Shown: piece by piece, positions 45,000 to 52,979 of the stretch
Layout: the number at the start of each line of letters is the position of its first letter
Position numbering within the stretch: the stretch's first letter is position 1
Assembly (NCBI RefSeq): GCF_020991455.1
Contig: NZ_JAJMOX010000020.1
Location: 1 to 53,111, forward strand
DNA from: Flavobacterium sp. JAS
GTDB lineage: Bacteria; Bacteroidota; Bacteroidia; Flavobacteriales; Flavobacteriaceae
Direction of reading: 5' to 3'
Length of the DNA stretch: 53,111 nucleotides
The notes under the pieces: model-generated
Told to the model about the DNA's origin: nothing
The model's database searches: none
The model's input: only the letters and a program-made list of their open reading frames with translations
Translations under genes and position numbers: made by a program

Positions 45000-45126
45000 G
45001 AAAGAGAGGCTTTACGAAAATTATATCGAGTATTCCTGCTTACGATCTTTCTGTAACTCCGCAATACAATATGGACTTGTTCTTGCCGGAAGCACTGTAT
45101 CTGATAAAATAGGAATGAAGAAATGA
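45000..45126 (+). pseudogene. Remnant of a T9SS-protein gene like 42528-44195
   Basis: The frame ending at 45126 reads QYGLVLAGSTVSDKIGMKK and a stop; the intact protein has DYGFILAGSSVSDKTGNKE in its first repeat. A little upstream, in a shifted frame, SSIPAYDLSVTPQ corresponds to the part before it (YGGIHADYLYDALPT). So the 5' end of a second copy of this gene remains, downstream of a copied promoter, and the rest is deleted. Confidence 0.7.
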
Positions 45127-45359
45127 TAGGTTTGCATTTATCTAATTGGAGTTCCTGTATTTATCAAGTAACTAGATATCAAACAATTAATAAAAATGAA
45201 ATATGAAAAGTAAAAAAAACATAATAAATCTTCAAAGCAATGATCGGGATGTATTGTTATGTAACTTTCAAACACGTGACGCAGTTTGTATACATTACAA
45301 TTGTGCATACAGATTTGGTTAATAGTAAAAAAAGGAAATAAATATAAATACTAAAATAG

Positions 45360-48300
45360 ATGAGATTATATATTTTAACGTTATGTGGATTATTGAGTTT
45401 AAATGTTTTTTCACAATCCGCTAATGAAGTTCAATTACCCAATGTAATCCCTCCATCTCCAACACCATTTGAGCTTACAAAGTACGGAAATATTGAACTG
45501 AATGAGTCGAGCGGAGAAATAGCTGCTTCTATTGATTTGTACAATTACAAAGCAGGACGACTTACATTGCCTATTAGCATGAGTTATGCGGGAGCTGGTG
45601 TAAAAGTAGATCAACTCTGCAGTTGGACAGGTATTAATTGGAACCTAAGAGCGGGCGGTGTTATTTCAAGGACAGTGAGAGATAGAACTGATGAGTCTTC
45701 TACTCGTAGGTTTTATACTCAAGCACAGCTAGTTAATTTATCAACTACCACAGCCGGAATAGAAAATTTAACTACTATGCCTAATGATGGTTATGACACA
45801 GAGGTTGATATTTTTAGTTTTAATTTTGCTGGTTATTCAGGAAGTTTTTATTTAGATCAAAATTTACTGCCTAAGCTGGCTAACTATAATCAGGAGTTAA
45901 AAATAGAATTTATCACAAGTCCTATTCAAGATGTTGACAGTCAGCAAATTTTAATTACAGATCCCAATGGAGTCAAATATTATTTTGGAGGTACTGCAGG
46001 TACAGAAAGAACCCGATTAGATTTAAGCGGTACAAGCTTTAATACTTTGCAAAATCCAATTACAGCTTATTATTTAGTAAAAATAGTCAATCCCTTGTTG
46101 GACGAAATAAATTTGACATACCTGCAAGAGACTAGTGATTATAATGTCAAGATTGGTACCAATGAATCCTATAAAAAAATATATAAAGACGACCTTCCTG
46201 GATATCCTACTTTTTTAGAATTTTACTCTGGATTATCTACTTCAAGAACTAAAACATACAACGGAAAATATTTATCAAAAATTACCTGTAATCGATCTAA
46301 TGAAGAAATTCATTTTTTATCTACAGAATATGGAAATGAGGACTATCATCGTATTTTAAATAATATTAAAATTACCCAAAATAAAGGTAATAACGTTTAT
46401 GCTGATTTTAAAAATTACTCTCTGCAATACCTTTTTAAAAATGGAGCAGCAAACTCAACCCGTTTTTTTCTGCAGACCTTAACTTCTTTAAATGGTAATA
46501 ATATAAAAGACCAACAGCATTCTTTTGAATACAACAACCCTAATGATATGCCAGATCGTTTGTCTTTTTCAAAAGACAATTTAGGTTATTTTAATGGTAA
46601 ATCAAATAGTTCTGGTTTGCCAATAACAAATCATGAAACCTTTCAGAATGTGGGCGGTATAAATTTAGCGGATAGAAGCCCCAACTTTTTAAAGGCTGTC
46701 ACTGGTTCCTTAGCTAAAATTAAATATCCAACAAGTGGTACTACTACTTTTGATTATGAGGGGATTCCGGCCAAAGAATATAATTATACTGTTAAATCTA
46801 TAAGTGTTTACAATGATCTTTCTACTTTATATCCCAGTGCTTACCCTGTTCCCGATACACAATTAATAGCTTCGCATTACGCAGGATCCGGAGCCAATGA
46901 AACAATAAATTTAGATCAGAATGTGGTTTTTAAAATACACGCAACAGCTCAGGGTTCTTTAAATAATCAATATAAGGTACGTATTACAGTAAAAGAAGCT
47001 GAGGATATGGCTCCTGAGCAGACCCAGTCTTTCGATTTAGCATACCAGGTCTATAGTTATGACAAAGAATTTACCTTTAATTTTTTAAAGTACGGTACTT
47101 ATAATATTAAAGTTGAATTAGTGGTTCCGTACGGGTCAACTTCTGCACCTGTAGATGTGGATGTTGACTATAAATACATATCTGATATTAAAGTTGTGGA
47201 GGGTGTAGGGGTTCGTGTGAAGAGAATTAAAAACGACCCTATTACAGGCCCAGGTATGATCAAAAGATATTATTATAATAAAGTAAATGATATTAACAAA
47301 ACAGATGATATTCCATTTATAAATGATTTTTACGGTCCTAATATAGAATCTTTAGAATACACAAAGTATGAAGTGAGAAGCCCTGGAGGTGTTGGAGCAT
47401 GGCCATACCCTATTCTTACTAGAGAGTATACTTTGTTTTCTGAATCCGTTAGGGATATTTTACCTGACAATCAAAAAACGTATCAATATGTAACTACCAG
47501 TTTTGGAGGAGATAATTTTGAAAATGGCGGTTTACAAAAAACGTATCGATCAATATCTGCCCAAAACCCTACCAATGCCTTCAACTTCTATCCACCCGAT
47601 CAGCAAAATAATGTAATTAAGTTTTCTGGCAGCAGTACAGAAAACAAGGATATGTACAATGGGGAAGTAGTAGAAGAATTGACTTTTGTGAAAGACAACG
47701 GCGTATTAAAAATGAATAAAAAATCTTCTTCTTCTTTTCTTGAAGAAAGCCCGGATTTTATAATGAATTTAAATATAAAAAAAATATTCGACAATGTAGT
47801 TGGTCTTACTTCTCAAACACCTACAGAAGCTCTTCAACGAATTTATCATTTATATTTTGGTTTGTATAAAACTTTTGTCAATAAAAAACAATTGCAAAGT
47901 CAAGTAAATATTGATTATATAGACGCTGTGCCTGTAACCAATTTGGCCAATGCTGCTTCCTATAAACAAGTAAGTACTACCACTGATTATTCGTATCAGA
48001 CAGGCCTGGTTGGATTACCTGTTATTATAAAAACTACTTCTAGTACCGGGGATGTTCTAAAAACAGAAAATCAATATTCAACTGCTTTAGGACATGTTAG
48101 TAGACACCAACTCTCTGAAATAGCCACAACATCTACTTATAATAACACTACATTGTTATCAACAAAAAAAACAATTTATAGTGATTTTGGCACACGCTAT
48201 TTGCCTGCCAAAATCCAAACCTCAAAAGGAAATGGCGCTCTAGAAGATCGCGTCACCTTTCTACTTTATGATGATAAAGGTAATCCTATTGAGCTTTATA

Positions 48301-48659
48301 AAACTGACGGCACTCATATTGCTTATCTATGGGGATATAACAAAACGTTGCCGATCGCTAAATTTGAGAATACCACCTACGATAATATTCCTTCTATTGA
48401 TATAGTGCAAACAGCTTCGGACTCAGGAAATGAAGCCAATTTAATTACAGCATTAAATACCATGCGGAATGATCCTAGATTTACTAATAACATTATGGTT
48501 ACAACCATCACCTATCAACCCCTTATCGGCATTAGTACTATTACTGATCCTAAAGGAGATAAAACAACCTATACCTATGATTCTTTTGGAAGGCTTGAAT
48601 TTGTAAAAGACAATGCAGGCAAAATCCTTTCGGAGAACCAATACAACTATAAACCATAA
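45360..48659 (+). CDS. RHS-repeat exported protein
   Basis: A 1099-residue protein starting MRLYILTLCGLLSLNVFSQ (signal peptide). The first part, NVIPPSPTPFELTKYGNIEL followed by LPISMSYAGAGVKVDQLCSW and LRAGGVISRTVRD, is the start of SpvB/RHS-like proteins common in Flavobacteriia. The C-terminus holds YD repeats (KGDKTTYTYDSFGRLEFVKD) but stops without the RHS core or a toxin domain. In this group such a protein is usually followed by a DUF6443/RHS protein like 39008-42508. Here no such partner follows, only remnants, so it may be the surviving member of a decayed locus. Confidence 0.8.
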   Translation: MRLYILTLCGLLSLNVFSQSANEVQLPNVIPPSPTPFELTKYGNIELNESSGEIAASIDLYNYKAGRLTLPISMSYAGAGVKVDQLCSWTGINWNLRAGGVISRTVRDRTDESSTRRFYTQAQLVNLSTTTAGIENLTTMPNDGYDTEVDIFSFNFAGYSGSFYLDQNLLPKLANYNQELKIEFITSPIQDVDSQQILITDPNGVKYYFGGTAGTERTRLDLSGTSFNTLQNPITAYYLVKIVNPLLDEINLTYLQETSDYNVKIGTNESYKKIYKDDLPGYPTFLEFYSGLSTSRTKTYNGKYLSKITCNRSNEEIHFLSTEYGNEDYHRILNNIKITQNKGNNVYADFKNYSLQYLFKNGAANSTRFFLQTLTSLNGNNIKDQQHSFEYNNPNDMPDRLSFSKDNLGYFNGKSNSSGLPITNHETFQNVGGINLADRSPNFLKAVTGSLAKIKYPTSGTTTFDYEGIPAKEYNYTVKSISVYNDLSTLYPSAYPVPDTQLIASHYAGSGANETINLDQNVVFKIHATAQGSLNNQYKVRITVKEAEDMAPEQTQSFDLAYQVYSYDKEFTFNFLKYGTYNIKVELVVPYGSTSAPVDVDVDYKYISDIKVVEGVGVRVKRIKNDPITGPGMIKRYYYNKVNDINKTDDIPFINDFYGPNIESLEYTKYEVRSPGGVGAWPYPILTREYTLFSESVRDILPDNQKTYQYVTTSFGGDNFENGGLQKTYRSISAQNPTNAFNFYPPDQQNNVIKFSGSSTENKDMYNGEVVEELTFVKDNGVLKMNKKSSSSFLEESPDFIMNLNIKKIFDNVVGLTSQTPTEALQRIYHLYFGLYKTFVNKKQLQSQVNIDYIDAVPVTNLANAASYKQVSTTTDYSYQTGLVGLPVIIKTTSSTGDVLKTENQYSTALGHVSRHQLSEIATTSTYNNTTLLSTKKTIYSDFGTRYLPAKIQTSKGNGALEDRVTFLLYDDKGNPIELYKTDGTHIAYLWGYNKTLPIAKFENTTYDNIPSIDIVQTASDSGNEANLITALNTMRNDPRFTNNIMVTTITYQPLIGISTITDPKGDKTTYTYDSFGRLEFVKDNAGKILSENQYNYKP

Positions 48660-48916
48660 AGCCAAAAGGAACATGAAAAATAATTAACCATTATCTTGGT
48701 TTTATTCCACTTAAGGCAATTAGCCAAATGCAAATCGAGAATTACATAAAGTGCACTACTTGTAAAATTTCTGCAACGGTAAAGATAGTGAATACAACAG
48801 CTGTACAGACTACGTAAAATGTAGTCTATTTTGACGGATTACGAAGACTCATGCAATAAATGTTGAGATTTCTATTTATTATGACGGTACAATAATGGTA
48901 AAATCACGTAAAAATT

Positions 48917-48938
48917 AAAACAACCTTCGGGTTGTTTT
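48917..48938 (+). terminator. Terminator downstream of the RHS gene
   Basis: AAAACAACC-ttcg-GGTTGTTTT with a T run: a typical intrinsic terminator, about 260 bp after the RHS stop. Confidence 0.85.
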
Positions 48939-48989
48939 TTTATTTTAAATTGTCTTAAATCGAAAAAAATGGGGTCAAACCAGACTAAG

Positions 48990-49150
48990 TGTTGCAGATG
49001 TGGTTGTAACATTCAAAACATGATAAAATATGGAAAGACAAAGGCTGGTAATTAAAGATATATTTGCAAGGTGTGCAGGAAACAAGAGTTGAAAATTATA
49101 CTTATGGAGCTTATACTCCCCCCCCTCCGATGTCTTCTCATGAAAAGCTG
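48990..49150 (+). pseudogene. Remnant of an IS1-type transposase zinc ribbon
   Basis: The frame from 48990 reads CCRCGCNIQNMIKYGKTKAG then N-stop-RYICKVCRKQ. A shifted frame continues with ENYTYGAYTP, exactly the order in IS1-family N-termini (GKTKxGxQRYxCKxCxK...ENYTYxAYxP). So one in-frame stop and at least one frameshift are present, and the DDE part is missing. A run of C residues at 49118-49126 follows the last motif. Confidence 0.75.
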
Positions 49151-49182
49151 CTAATTCTATGATAAAAAACAAATAATTATTA

Positions 49183-49255
49183 ATAATTTAAGATGCAATT
49201 AGAAGATAATAGTCTTTAATAAATTGGTTAGATATTTGAATGTTTCCCGCTACTA
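49183..49255 (+). repeat. Repeat tail, copy of 37555-37640
   Basis: AAGATGCAATTAGAAG, AATTGGTTAGATATTTGAAT and TTTCCCGCTACTA correspond to the words at 37555-37640. The last one looks like the acceptor end of a tRNA (TTCCCGCTAC, as at 10606). Confidence 0.6.
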
Positions 49256-49265
49256 GGAAAAAATT

Positions 49266-49297
49266 AAAAGCCGAGAAATATAGATTTCTCGGCTTTT
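49266..49297 (+). terminator. Terminator following a tRNA-end-like scar
   Basis: AAAAGCCGAGAAAT-atag-ATTTCTCGGCTTTT: a perfect 14-bp stem with T run. The same arrangement, less perfect, recurs at 51831-51867. Confidence 0.85.
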
Positions 49298-49360
49298 TTT
49301 GTGGTTCGAAATGTCTTGTTTGAATTTCTTAAAAATTTAAACTCCTGCATTTGCAAGGGA

Positions 49361-49380
49361 ACTTGGTTCGAGTCCTGTTA
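49361..49380 (+). other. T-arm-like scar
   Basis: ACTTGGTTCGAGTCCTGTTA shares GGTTCGAGTCCTGTT with the attachment-site-like tRNA fragment at 10589. A related copy is AGTTCGAGTCCCGTTAA at 51931. Confidence 0.6.
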
Positions 49381-49458
49381 AGGATTTGATCATTTCAACC
49401 GCAAAACCAGCATTTCATTATGCTTATTACATTTTAGCTGTTAGCGGTAGTTGTTTTG

Positions 49459-49893
49459 TCAAGCTAATTCCATGTCAAATATTTTTTGTTCTTTTGTTTC
49501 AATAAAACCAATTCTATCATAAAACACATGAGTTTCTTTGCGAAGTGTATTACATCTTACTCTAATTTTATTGCTCTTTTTTGAACGAGCCCATTCGATT
49601 ACTTTCGTAACTAATATTTTTCCAACCCCTTTTCTTCGGTAGTTTTCATCTACTACTAGACCTCCAATCTCCACAAAAGAATCGGACTCAACTCTAAGGG
49701 AATAAAAGCCATGAATCCAACCTACAATATTTTCATTATCGATAATTACATAAACGCAATTATCGATATTGTTTAAAATTTCAGAAATCCGATTCTGAAT
49801 TTTTTCAATTGTTGTTTTATAACCTAATTGATTAGATAGTTCCGTTATAAATTCAACATCCTTTAGTTCCGCTTGTCTTAAAAATAGATTCAT
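49459..49893 (-). CDS. GNAT-family N-acetyltransferase
   Basis: A 144-residue protein covering one GNAT fold: MNLFLRQAELKDVEFITEL start, VVDENYRRKGVGKILVTKVI as the acetyl-CoA loop (RRKGVGK) and ETHVFYDRIGFIETKEQ as the closing strand. The substrate is unknown. It is a single-gene cassette on the minus strand; its 3' side carries the short box GCTGTTAGCGGTAG (from 49438) seen at other cassette ends, and its 5' side the second type of border repeat (49903-49985). The length and the motif indicate an intact enzyme. Confidence 0.85.
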   Translation of the reverse strand: MNLFLRQAELKDVEFITELSNQLGYKTTIEKIQNRISEILNNIDNCVYVIIDNENIVGWIHGFYSLRVESDSFVEIGGLVVDENYRRKGVGKILVTKVIEWARSKKSNKIRVRCNTLRKETHVFYDRIGFIETKEQKIFDMELA

Positions 49894-49902
49894 ATTGGTT
49901 TT

Positions 49903-49985
49903 ACAATTACTGCCAACTTATTTAAATATGTGACAAAACTACACAAAGCAACCCAAATTGAAGTAGACATGTACGATAAGTATTA
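49903..49985 (-). repeat. Second cassette-border repeat, copy 2
   Basis: ATTACTGCCAACTTATTTAA, then GTGACAAAACTACACAAAGC and CCCAAATTGAAGTAGACATG, the counterpart of 37372-37450 and 51428-51500. Confidence 0.7.
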
Positions 49986-50317
49986 TACATTATTTATTTT
50001 CAAAAATAAAAGTTTTTCATTATAAATCATCAAGAGGACTCTTATTATGATAGATGTTTTTGACATTTACATGAATGTAGATATGCAAACAAAAAAGGAA
50101 AAAGATAAATTACATTTTTGTAATTAGTGTGTGTTTTTTTAAAAATTCAATAGTTTTATTTCAAATAGAGGGGCTTCTTATTATTCTTTAAAAAAAATTA
50201 TCGGATTATTTCAAAATTAAATTTAAGATGCGCATTCAATAATACTATAATAACCCTCTCAAAAGTTGTGAATAACTTTATGATGCTTTACATAGGAGTA
50301 GCTGTTATACGGTGTTT
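49986..50317. other. Gene-free repeat tail
   Basis: AT-rich, no gene. At 50215-50285 it shares AAATTTAAGATGCGCATTC with the tails near 37555 and 49183. At 50288-50304 GTAGCTGTTATACGGTG resembles the 3' box of the attC-like repeats, just before the stop of the 50318 gene. Confidence 0.55.
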
Positions 50318-50767
50318 TTATATTTGGTTGAATATTTCTATTAAAGCATATTTTACGGCTAACATATGTGCTGGTCTTTCGGTATCTCTATAACTTCCAT
50401 CAATAACTGAAAATCTAAATATATCATTATTGTTTTTGTTGAAAATTGTAAAAATTTCAATAAATTTTATTATTTCTGGTTTGACATATTGTTCGAATCC
50501 TTTTGGCAATTTCTTTTCATCAACATCCCATTTATAGGTATGATAGTTTGTATTTATTGGGTTAAGTGCAACATTAAAACTTTCTATTGAATTTAACGTT
50601 TCTAAATCGTTTTCAATTTCTAGCTTTATTTTAATTTTGCCATATCGATCCGAGTTTGGTTTAAAAATCTCTTTTTCTCCGTATAAAGGAAGCTTAGATA
50701 TATCTATCTCAGTTGAGAGTTTATCGCTTATTTTTTTGTAAAAATTCCCACTAATAATTTCTATCAT
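50318..50767 (-). CDS. Hypothetical cassette protein
   Basis: A 149-residue soluble protein beginning MIEIISGNFYKKISDKLSTE. No signal peptide or known domain. It has charged strands (KIKIKLEIENDLETLNSIES) and a late helix RPAHMLAVKYALIEIFNQI. It forms a single-gene cassette: the 3' box GTAGCTGTTATACGGTG lies 14 bp beyond the stop, and repeat E begins 44 bp upstream of the start. Function unknown. Confidence 0.65.
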   Translation of the reverse strand: MIEIISGNFYKKISDKLSTEIDISKLPLYGEKEIFKPNSDRYGKIKIKLEIENDLETLNSIESFNVALNPINTNYHTYKWDVDEKKLPKGFEQYVKPEIIKFIEIFTIFNKNNNDIFRFSVIDGSYRDTERPAHMLAVKYALIEIFNQI

Positions 50768-50810
50768 TTAATTTTAAGTTTAAATAAATTGTGTTTTGTG
50801 GTAAAATATC

Positions 50811-50950
50811 GCATAACGTTCTGGCACTACAACGGGTTTGGAATTAAATTAAGCCTTATCTTCGGATTTGCCAAATCTTCCAAATACAAAACTAACTTTA
50901 CATTAAGACAATTGCCCAAATCCGTTGTAGTAGCTGTTAGCAGACGTTAT
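50811..50950 (-). repeat. attC-like palindromic repeat E
   Basis: CTACAACGGGTTTGG (50827-50841) pairs with CCAAATCCGTTGTAG (50916-50930), 14 of 15 positions. Outside lie GCATAACGTTCTGGCA and TAGCTGTTAGCAGACG. On the gene strand the end reads AACGTTATGC, close to the R' box of Vibrio-type attC sites (GTTATGC). This is the clearest example next to copy D. Confidence 0.75.
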
Positions 50951-51413
50951 TTACTTATTTACAGGATATTTAAAATCTTCTAAACTGAAAATATCTTCTT
51001 CAAGTAAATCGGTTTCTAAAGTCCCCCATCTACTTCTATTTCCAAATCCAAAAAACCATTCATCAACTTCAATCAGCTTATCGTTATCTTCAAAGCTATC
51101 TTTCGCTGATTTTTTTGACTTCCAAAAGAAATTGTAAGTCCCCATAATTTCAGTTTCTAATTGAATTTTTGCGGTTTCAAAATCTAGTTGTCTTAATATA
51201 TCTTCAAACTTTATAATGATATTCAATTTGTTTGTAAGTCGCACCAAATGATATTACTGGATCCTCATAATAAGTAGCCTTCGAAATGCCTTGTCCAAAC
51301 ATTTCAGTTCTAAACATCCATTCGTCATTTCCTAATGACTGAATCACTTTTCTGGCATCTATAAGATTATTATTGATGATGATTCTTCCGTGTACAATTG
51401 ATTGAAATCCCAT
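50951..51413 (-). pseudogene. Hypothetical cassette gene with a frameshift
   Basis: Two overlapping frames together make one protein. The first (51413 to 51204) starts MGFQSIVHGRIIINNNLIDA and reads through FGATYKQIEYHYK, then quickly hits a stop. The second (to 50951) continues naturally with FEDILRQLDFETAKIQLETE and the acidic end TDLLEEDIFSLEDFKYPVNK. Removing one base near 51209 would join them. No family with known function is recognised. It may be a true frameshift mutation or a sequencing error. The stop lies directly at the 3' side of repeat E. Confidence 0.65.
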
Positions 51414-51427
51414 AGTTGTTGTTAATG

Positions 51428-51500
51428 TCTGCTAACTTGTATATATGTCTGATAAAATCCGACTTATCTACCCTAAAGTGGGTTGCTATGTCTGACAAAT
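51428..51500 (-). repeat. Second cassette-border repeat, copy 3
   Basis: GTCTGCTAACTTGTATATAT, then GTCTGATAAAATCCGAC and an inner palindrome ACCCTAAAGTGGGT. Counterpart of 37372 and 49903; more diverged. Confidence 0.6.
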
Positions 51501-51789
51501 GTCAGTGTTTATTTGTTTTCAAAAATAGGATATTTACTTAACAATATTCAAACGAACTTATATTTGTTGAATCCTTTAGTACATATATGAGTGCAATTTC
51601 AATAGTATAAAACTTTATGTCAAGCTAATTCTTGTTTAAACTCTAATTAGTTCTACTTTCTGAGAATAAAATAAGAACTAAATAAGCAGACTTTTATTCT
51701 ATTGATTCAATATTATAAATGACTAAGATCAAATTTAAACATGGAAATCAATATAAAATAATATTTATTTTTTTTTAAGTCATCCACAA

Positions 51790-51867
51790 AATGATTCGAA
51801 AATTGTCCTGTTAGGCTACTATAAAAAACTAAAACCTGAGAAATCTAGATTTTTCAGACTTTTTTTG
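51790..51867 (+). other. tRNA-3'-end-like scar with hairpin terminator
   Basis: ATGATTCGAAAATTGTCCTG followed by TTAGGCTACTAT, then an imperfect hairpin (CTGAGAAATCT / AGATTTTTCAG) and T run. It matches the arrangement at 49242-49297 and shares the AATTG insertion with the scars at 44448 and 52901. Confidence 0.55.
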
Positions 51868-51927
51868 GTTCGATAAATTTTGTTTAATTTTAAAAAGAAC
51901 ACAAACTATCAGTGTTTTTCAAGGAAA

Positions 51928-51950
51928 ATTAGTTCGAGTCCCGTTAAGTT
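51928..51950 (+). other. T-arm-like scar
   Basis: AGTTCGAGTCCCGTTAAG, the counterpart of the scar at 49361, at a comparable distance from the terminator. Confidence 0.55.
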
Positions 51951-51980
51951 TTTTTGTAGTGCGATTGTGCAGACTAAGTT

Positions 51981-52128
51981 TCTGATACTAAAGCGGGTGT
52001 AAAAAAAATAGTCCTATTTTCAAATTGTCACCCAAGCGATAGCGAAAGGCGAAGCAAATCATTTCAAATATAAAACCAACTTCCCATTACGCCAATTGTC
52101 AAAATCTATTGTAGTTGTTAGCAGTACT
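51981..52128 (-). repeat. attC-like repeat F, degenerate
   Basis: The right end (GTCAAAATCTATTGTAGTTG then TTAGCAGTAC) and the inner TTTCAAATATAAAACCAACT are conserved, while the left arm (TACTAAAGCGGGTGT) is changed and an extra GCGATAGCGAAAGGCG is present inside. It directly adjoins the hepT stop. Confidence 0.6.
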
Positions 52129-52478
52129 TATTCAGCTTCTTGAATTAAATTTTCAATTTCGATTTTCAATTTTGGCAAATGATTAGTCAAAATGTACCAA
52201 ATGTTTTCATCAGAAATATTATCATAAGCATGAATTACGTGATTTCTGAGGCCAATTATGGATTTTGCGTTTGTGATTTTATCATTGTAAGCGTTCTCAC
52301 GAGTAACTATTGGGTTAATTGCTTCACCAATAATTTCAAGATTTCTTTCAACAGCTCTTTTGAGCATTATGTTATTTTTATATTTAAAAAAATCTTTTTC
52401 TTCGTTGTGGAAGAATTCATTTATTTCATCAATGGACATTTTTATATCAAATAACCATTTGAAAATTCTTTCATCCAT
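52128..52478 (-). CDS. hepT: HepT-like HEPN ribonuclease toxin
   Basis: A 116-residue helical protein of the DUF86/HepT family. The RX4HXY motif is present as RNHVIHAY (R78, H83, Y85), the active site of HepT RNases. Characteristic helices include RAVERNLEIIGEAI. Toxin activity is blocked by the partner MntA, which AMPylates the tyrosine of this motif in studied systems. It overlaps the mntA gene upstream by 8 bp, so the two are translationally coupled. All key residues are present, so it should be functional. Confidence 0.9.
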   Translation of the reverse strand: MDERIFKWLFDIKMSIDEINEFFHNEEKDFFKYKNNIMLKRAVERNLEIIGEAINPIVTRENAYNDKITNAKSIIGLRNHVIHAYDNISDENIWYILTNHLPKLKIEIENLIQEAE

Positions 52479-52770
52479 AAATTAGTTCTTTTGAGTTATC
52501 GATTGATTTAATCAAGATTGGATTTTTCAAAGTTTGTTCTTCCAGTAAATCTACTTCACGACCAAACAAAGATTTGAGTTTCTCTTTAAAATTTATATAA
52601 TTGTCAAAATAGAGTGATAATTCAATTGGTTTGAATTTAACTAGTAAATCAATATCACTTTTGTCATTAAAATTAGAATTTACTGCCGAACCAAATAGAT
52701 ACATTTTCTCCACATTGTATATTATGCAAAGCTTTTTTAAGTTATCTATATTCTTGTCAATTATTCCCAT
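52471..52770 (-). CDS. mntA: MntA-like nucleotidyltransferase antitoxin
   Basis: A 99-residue minimal nucleotidyltransferase. The signature GSX10DXD is exact: G27-S28 in LFGSAVNSNF and D39-x-D41 in KSDIDLLVKF, with a further acidic residue in REVDLLEE. In known pairs it adds AMP to the HepT toxin and neutralises it. It comes first in the two-gene operon, overlapping hepT by 8 bp. The pair makes up one cassette-like unit closed by repeat F. Confidence 0.9.
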   Translation of the reverse strand: MGIIDKNIDNLKKLCIIYNVEKMYLFGSAVNSNFNDKSDIDLLVKFKPIELSLYFDNYINFKEKLKSLFGREVDLLEEQTLKNPILIKSIDNSKELIYG

Positions 52771-52900
52771 ACCATAAATTTAGGTAAAAAAATCTTTTAT
52801 ACTCTGGATATGCAAACTAAAAGTGCATTAAAGGTTAAGCTAATTTTTTAATTTCACTAGTTAATGTATTAGATTCAATTTCTTCAAATCATCTTGACAA

Positions 52901-52930
52901 TGGTTCGAGAATTGTCTCGTTAGGGCTACT
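52901..52930 (+). other. tRNA-3'-end-like scar
   Basis: TGGTTCGAGAATTGTCTCG then TTAGGGCTACT: T-arm-like with the AATTG insertion, as at 44448 and 51790. It lies between mntA and the HlyD fragment and may mark the end of the whole inserted region. Confidence 0.5.
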
Positions 52931-52979
52931 TTTTTAATAATATATTTGTTGAAATCCCAGAGTATTGAAAATAAAAACA

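Larger units (their letters stand above)
44196..45359. other. 1.16-kb region of remnants between divergent RHS loci
   Basis: No intact gene. It holds inverted promoter copies (44217-44259 and 44883-44924), a hairpin at 44351-44384, a tRNA-3'-end-like scar with a terminator (44448-44511), an IS6-type transposase remnant (44668-44775) and a remnant of a T9SS-protein gene (45000-45126). All are listed separately. Confidence 0.75.
48660..49458. other. Remnant region downstream of the RHS gene
   Basis: No intact gene in about 800 bp. It contains a small hairpin AGACTAC-gtaaaat-GTAGTCT at 48807-48827, a terminator (48917-48938), an IS1-type transposase remnant (48990-49150), a repeat tail (49183-49255), a tRNA-end-like scar with terminator and a second T-arm-like scar. 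Confidence 0.7.
51414..52127. other. Gene-free region with border repeat, scars and repeat F
   Basis: No gene in about 700 bp. It carries border repeat copy 3 (51428-51500), a tail, a tRNA-end-like scar with terminator (51790-51867), a T-arm-like scar (51928-51950) and attC-like repeat F (51981-52128). Confidence 0.65.

Noticed and set aside
37372..51500. A CRISPR array made of the repeated intergenic sequences
   Set aside because: The repeats are 75-130 bp long, diverged, separated by whole genes, and there are no short regular spacers or cas genes.
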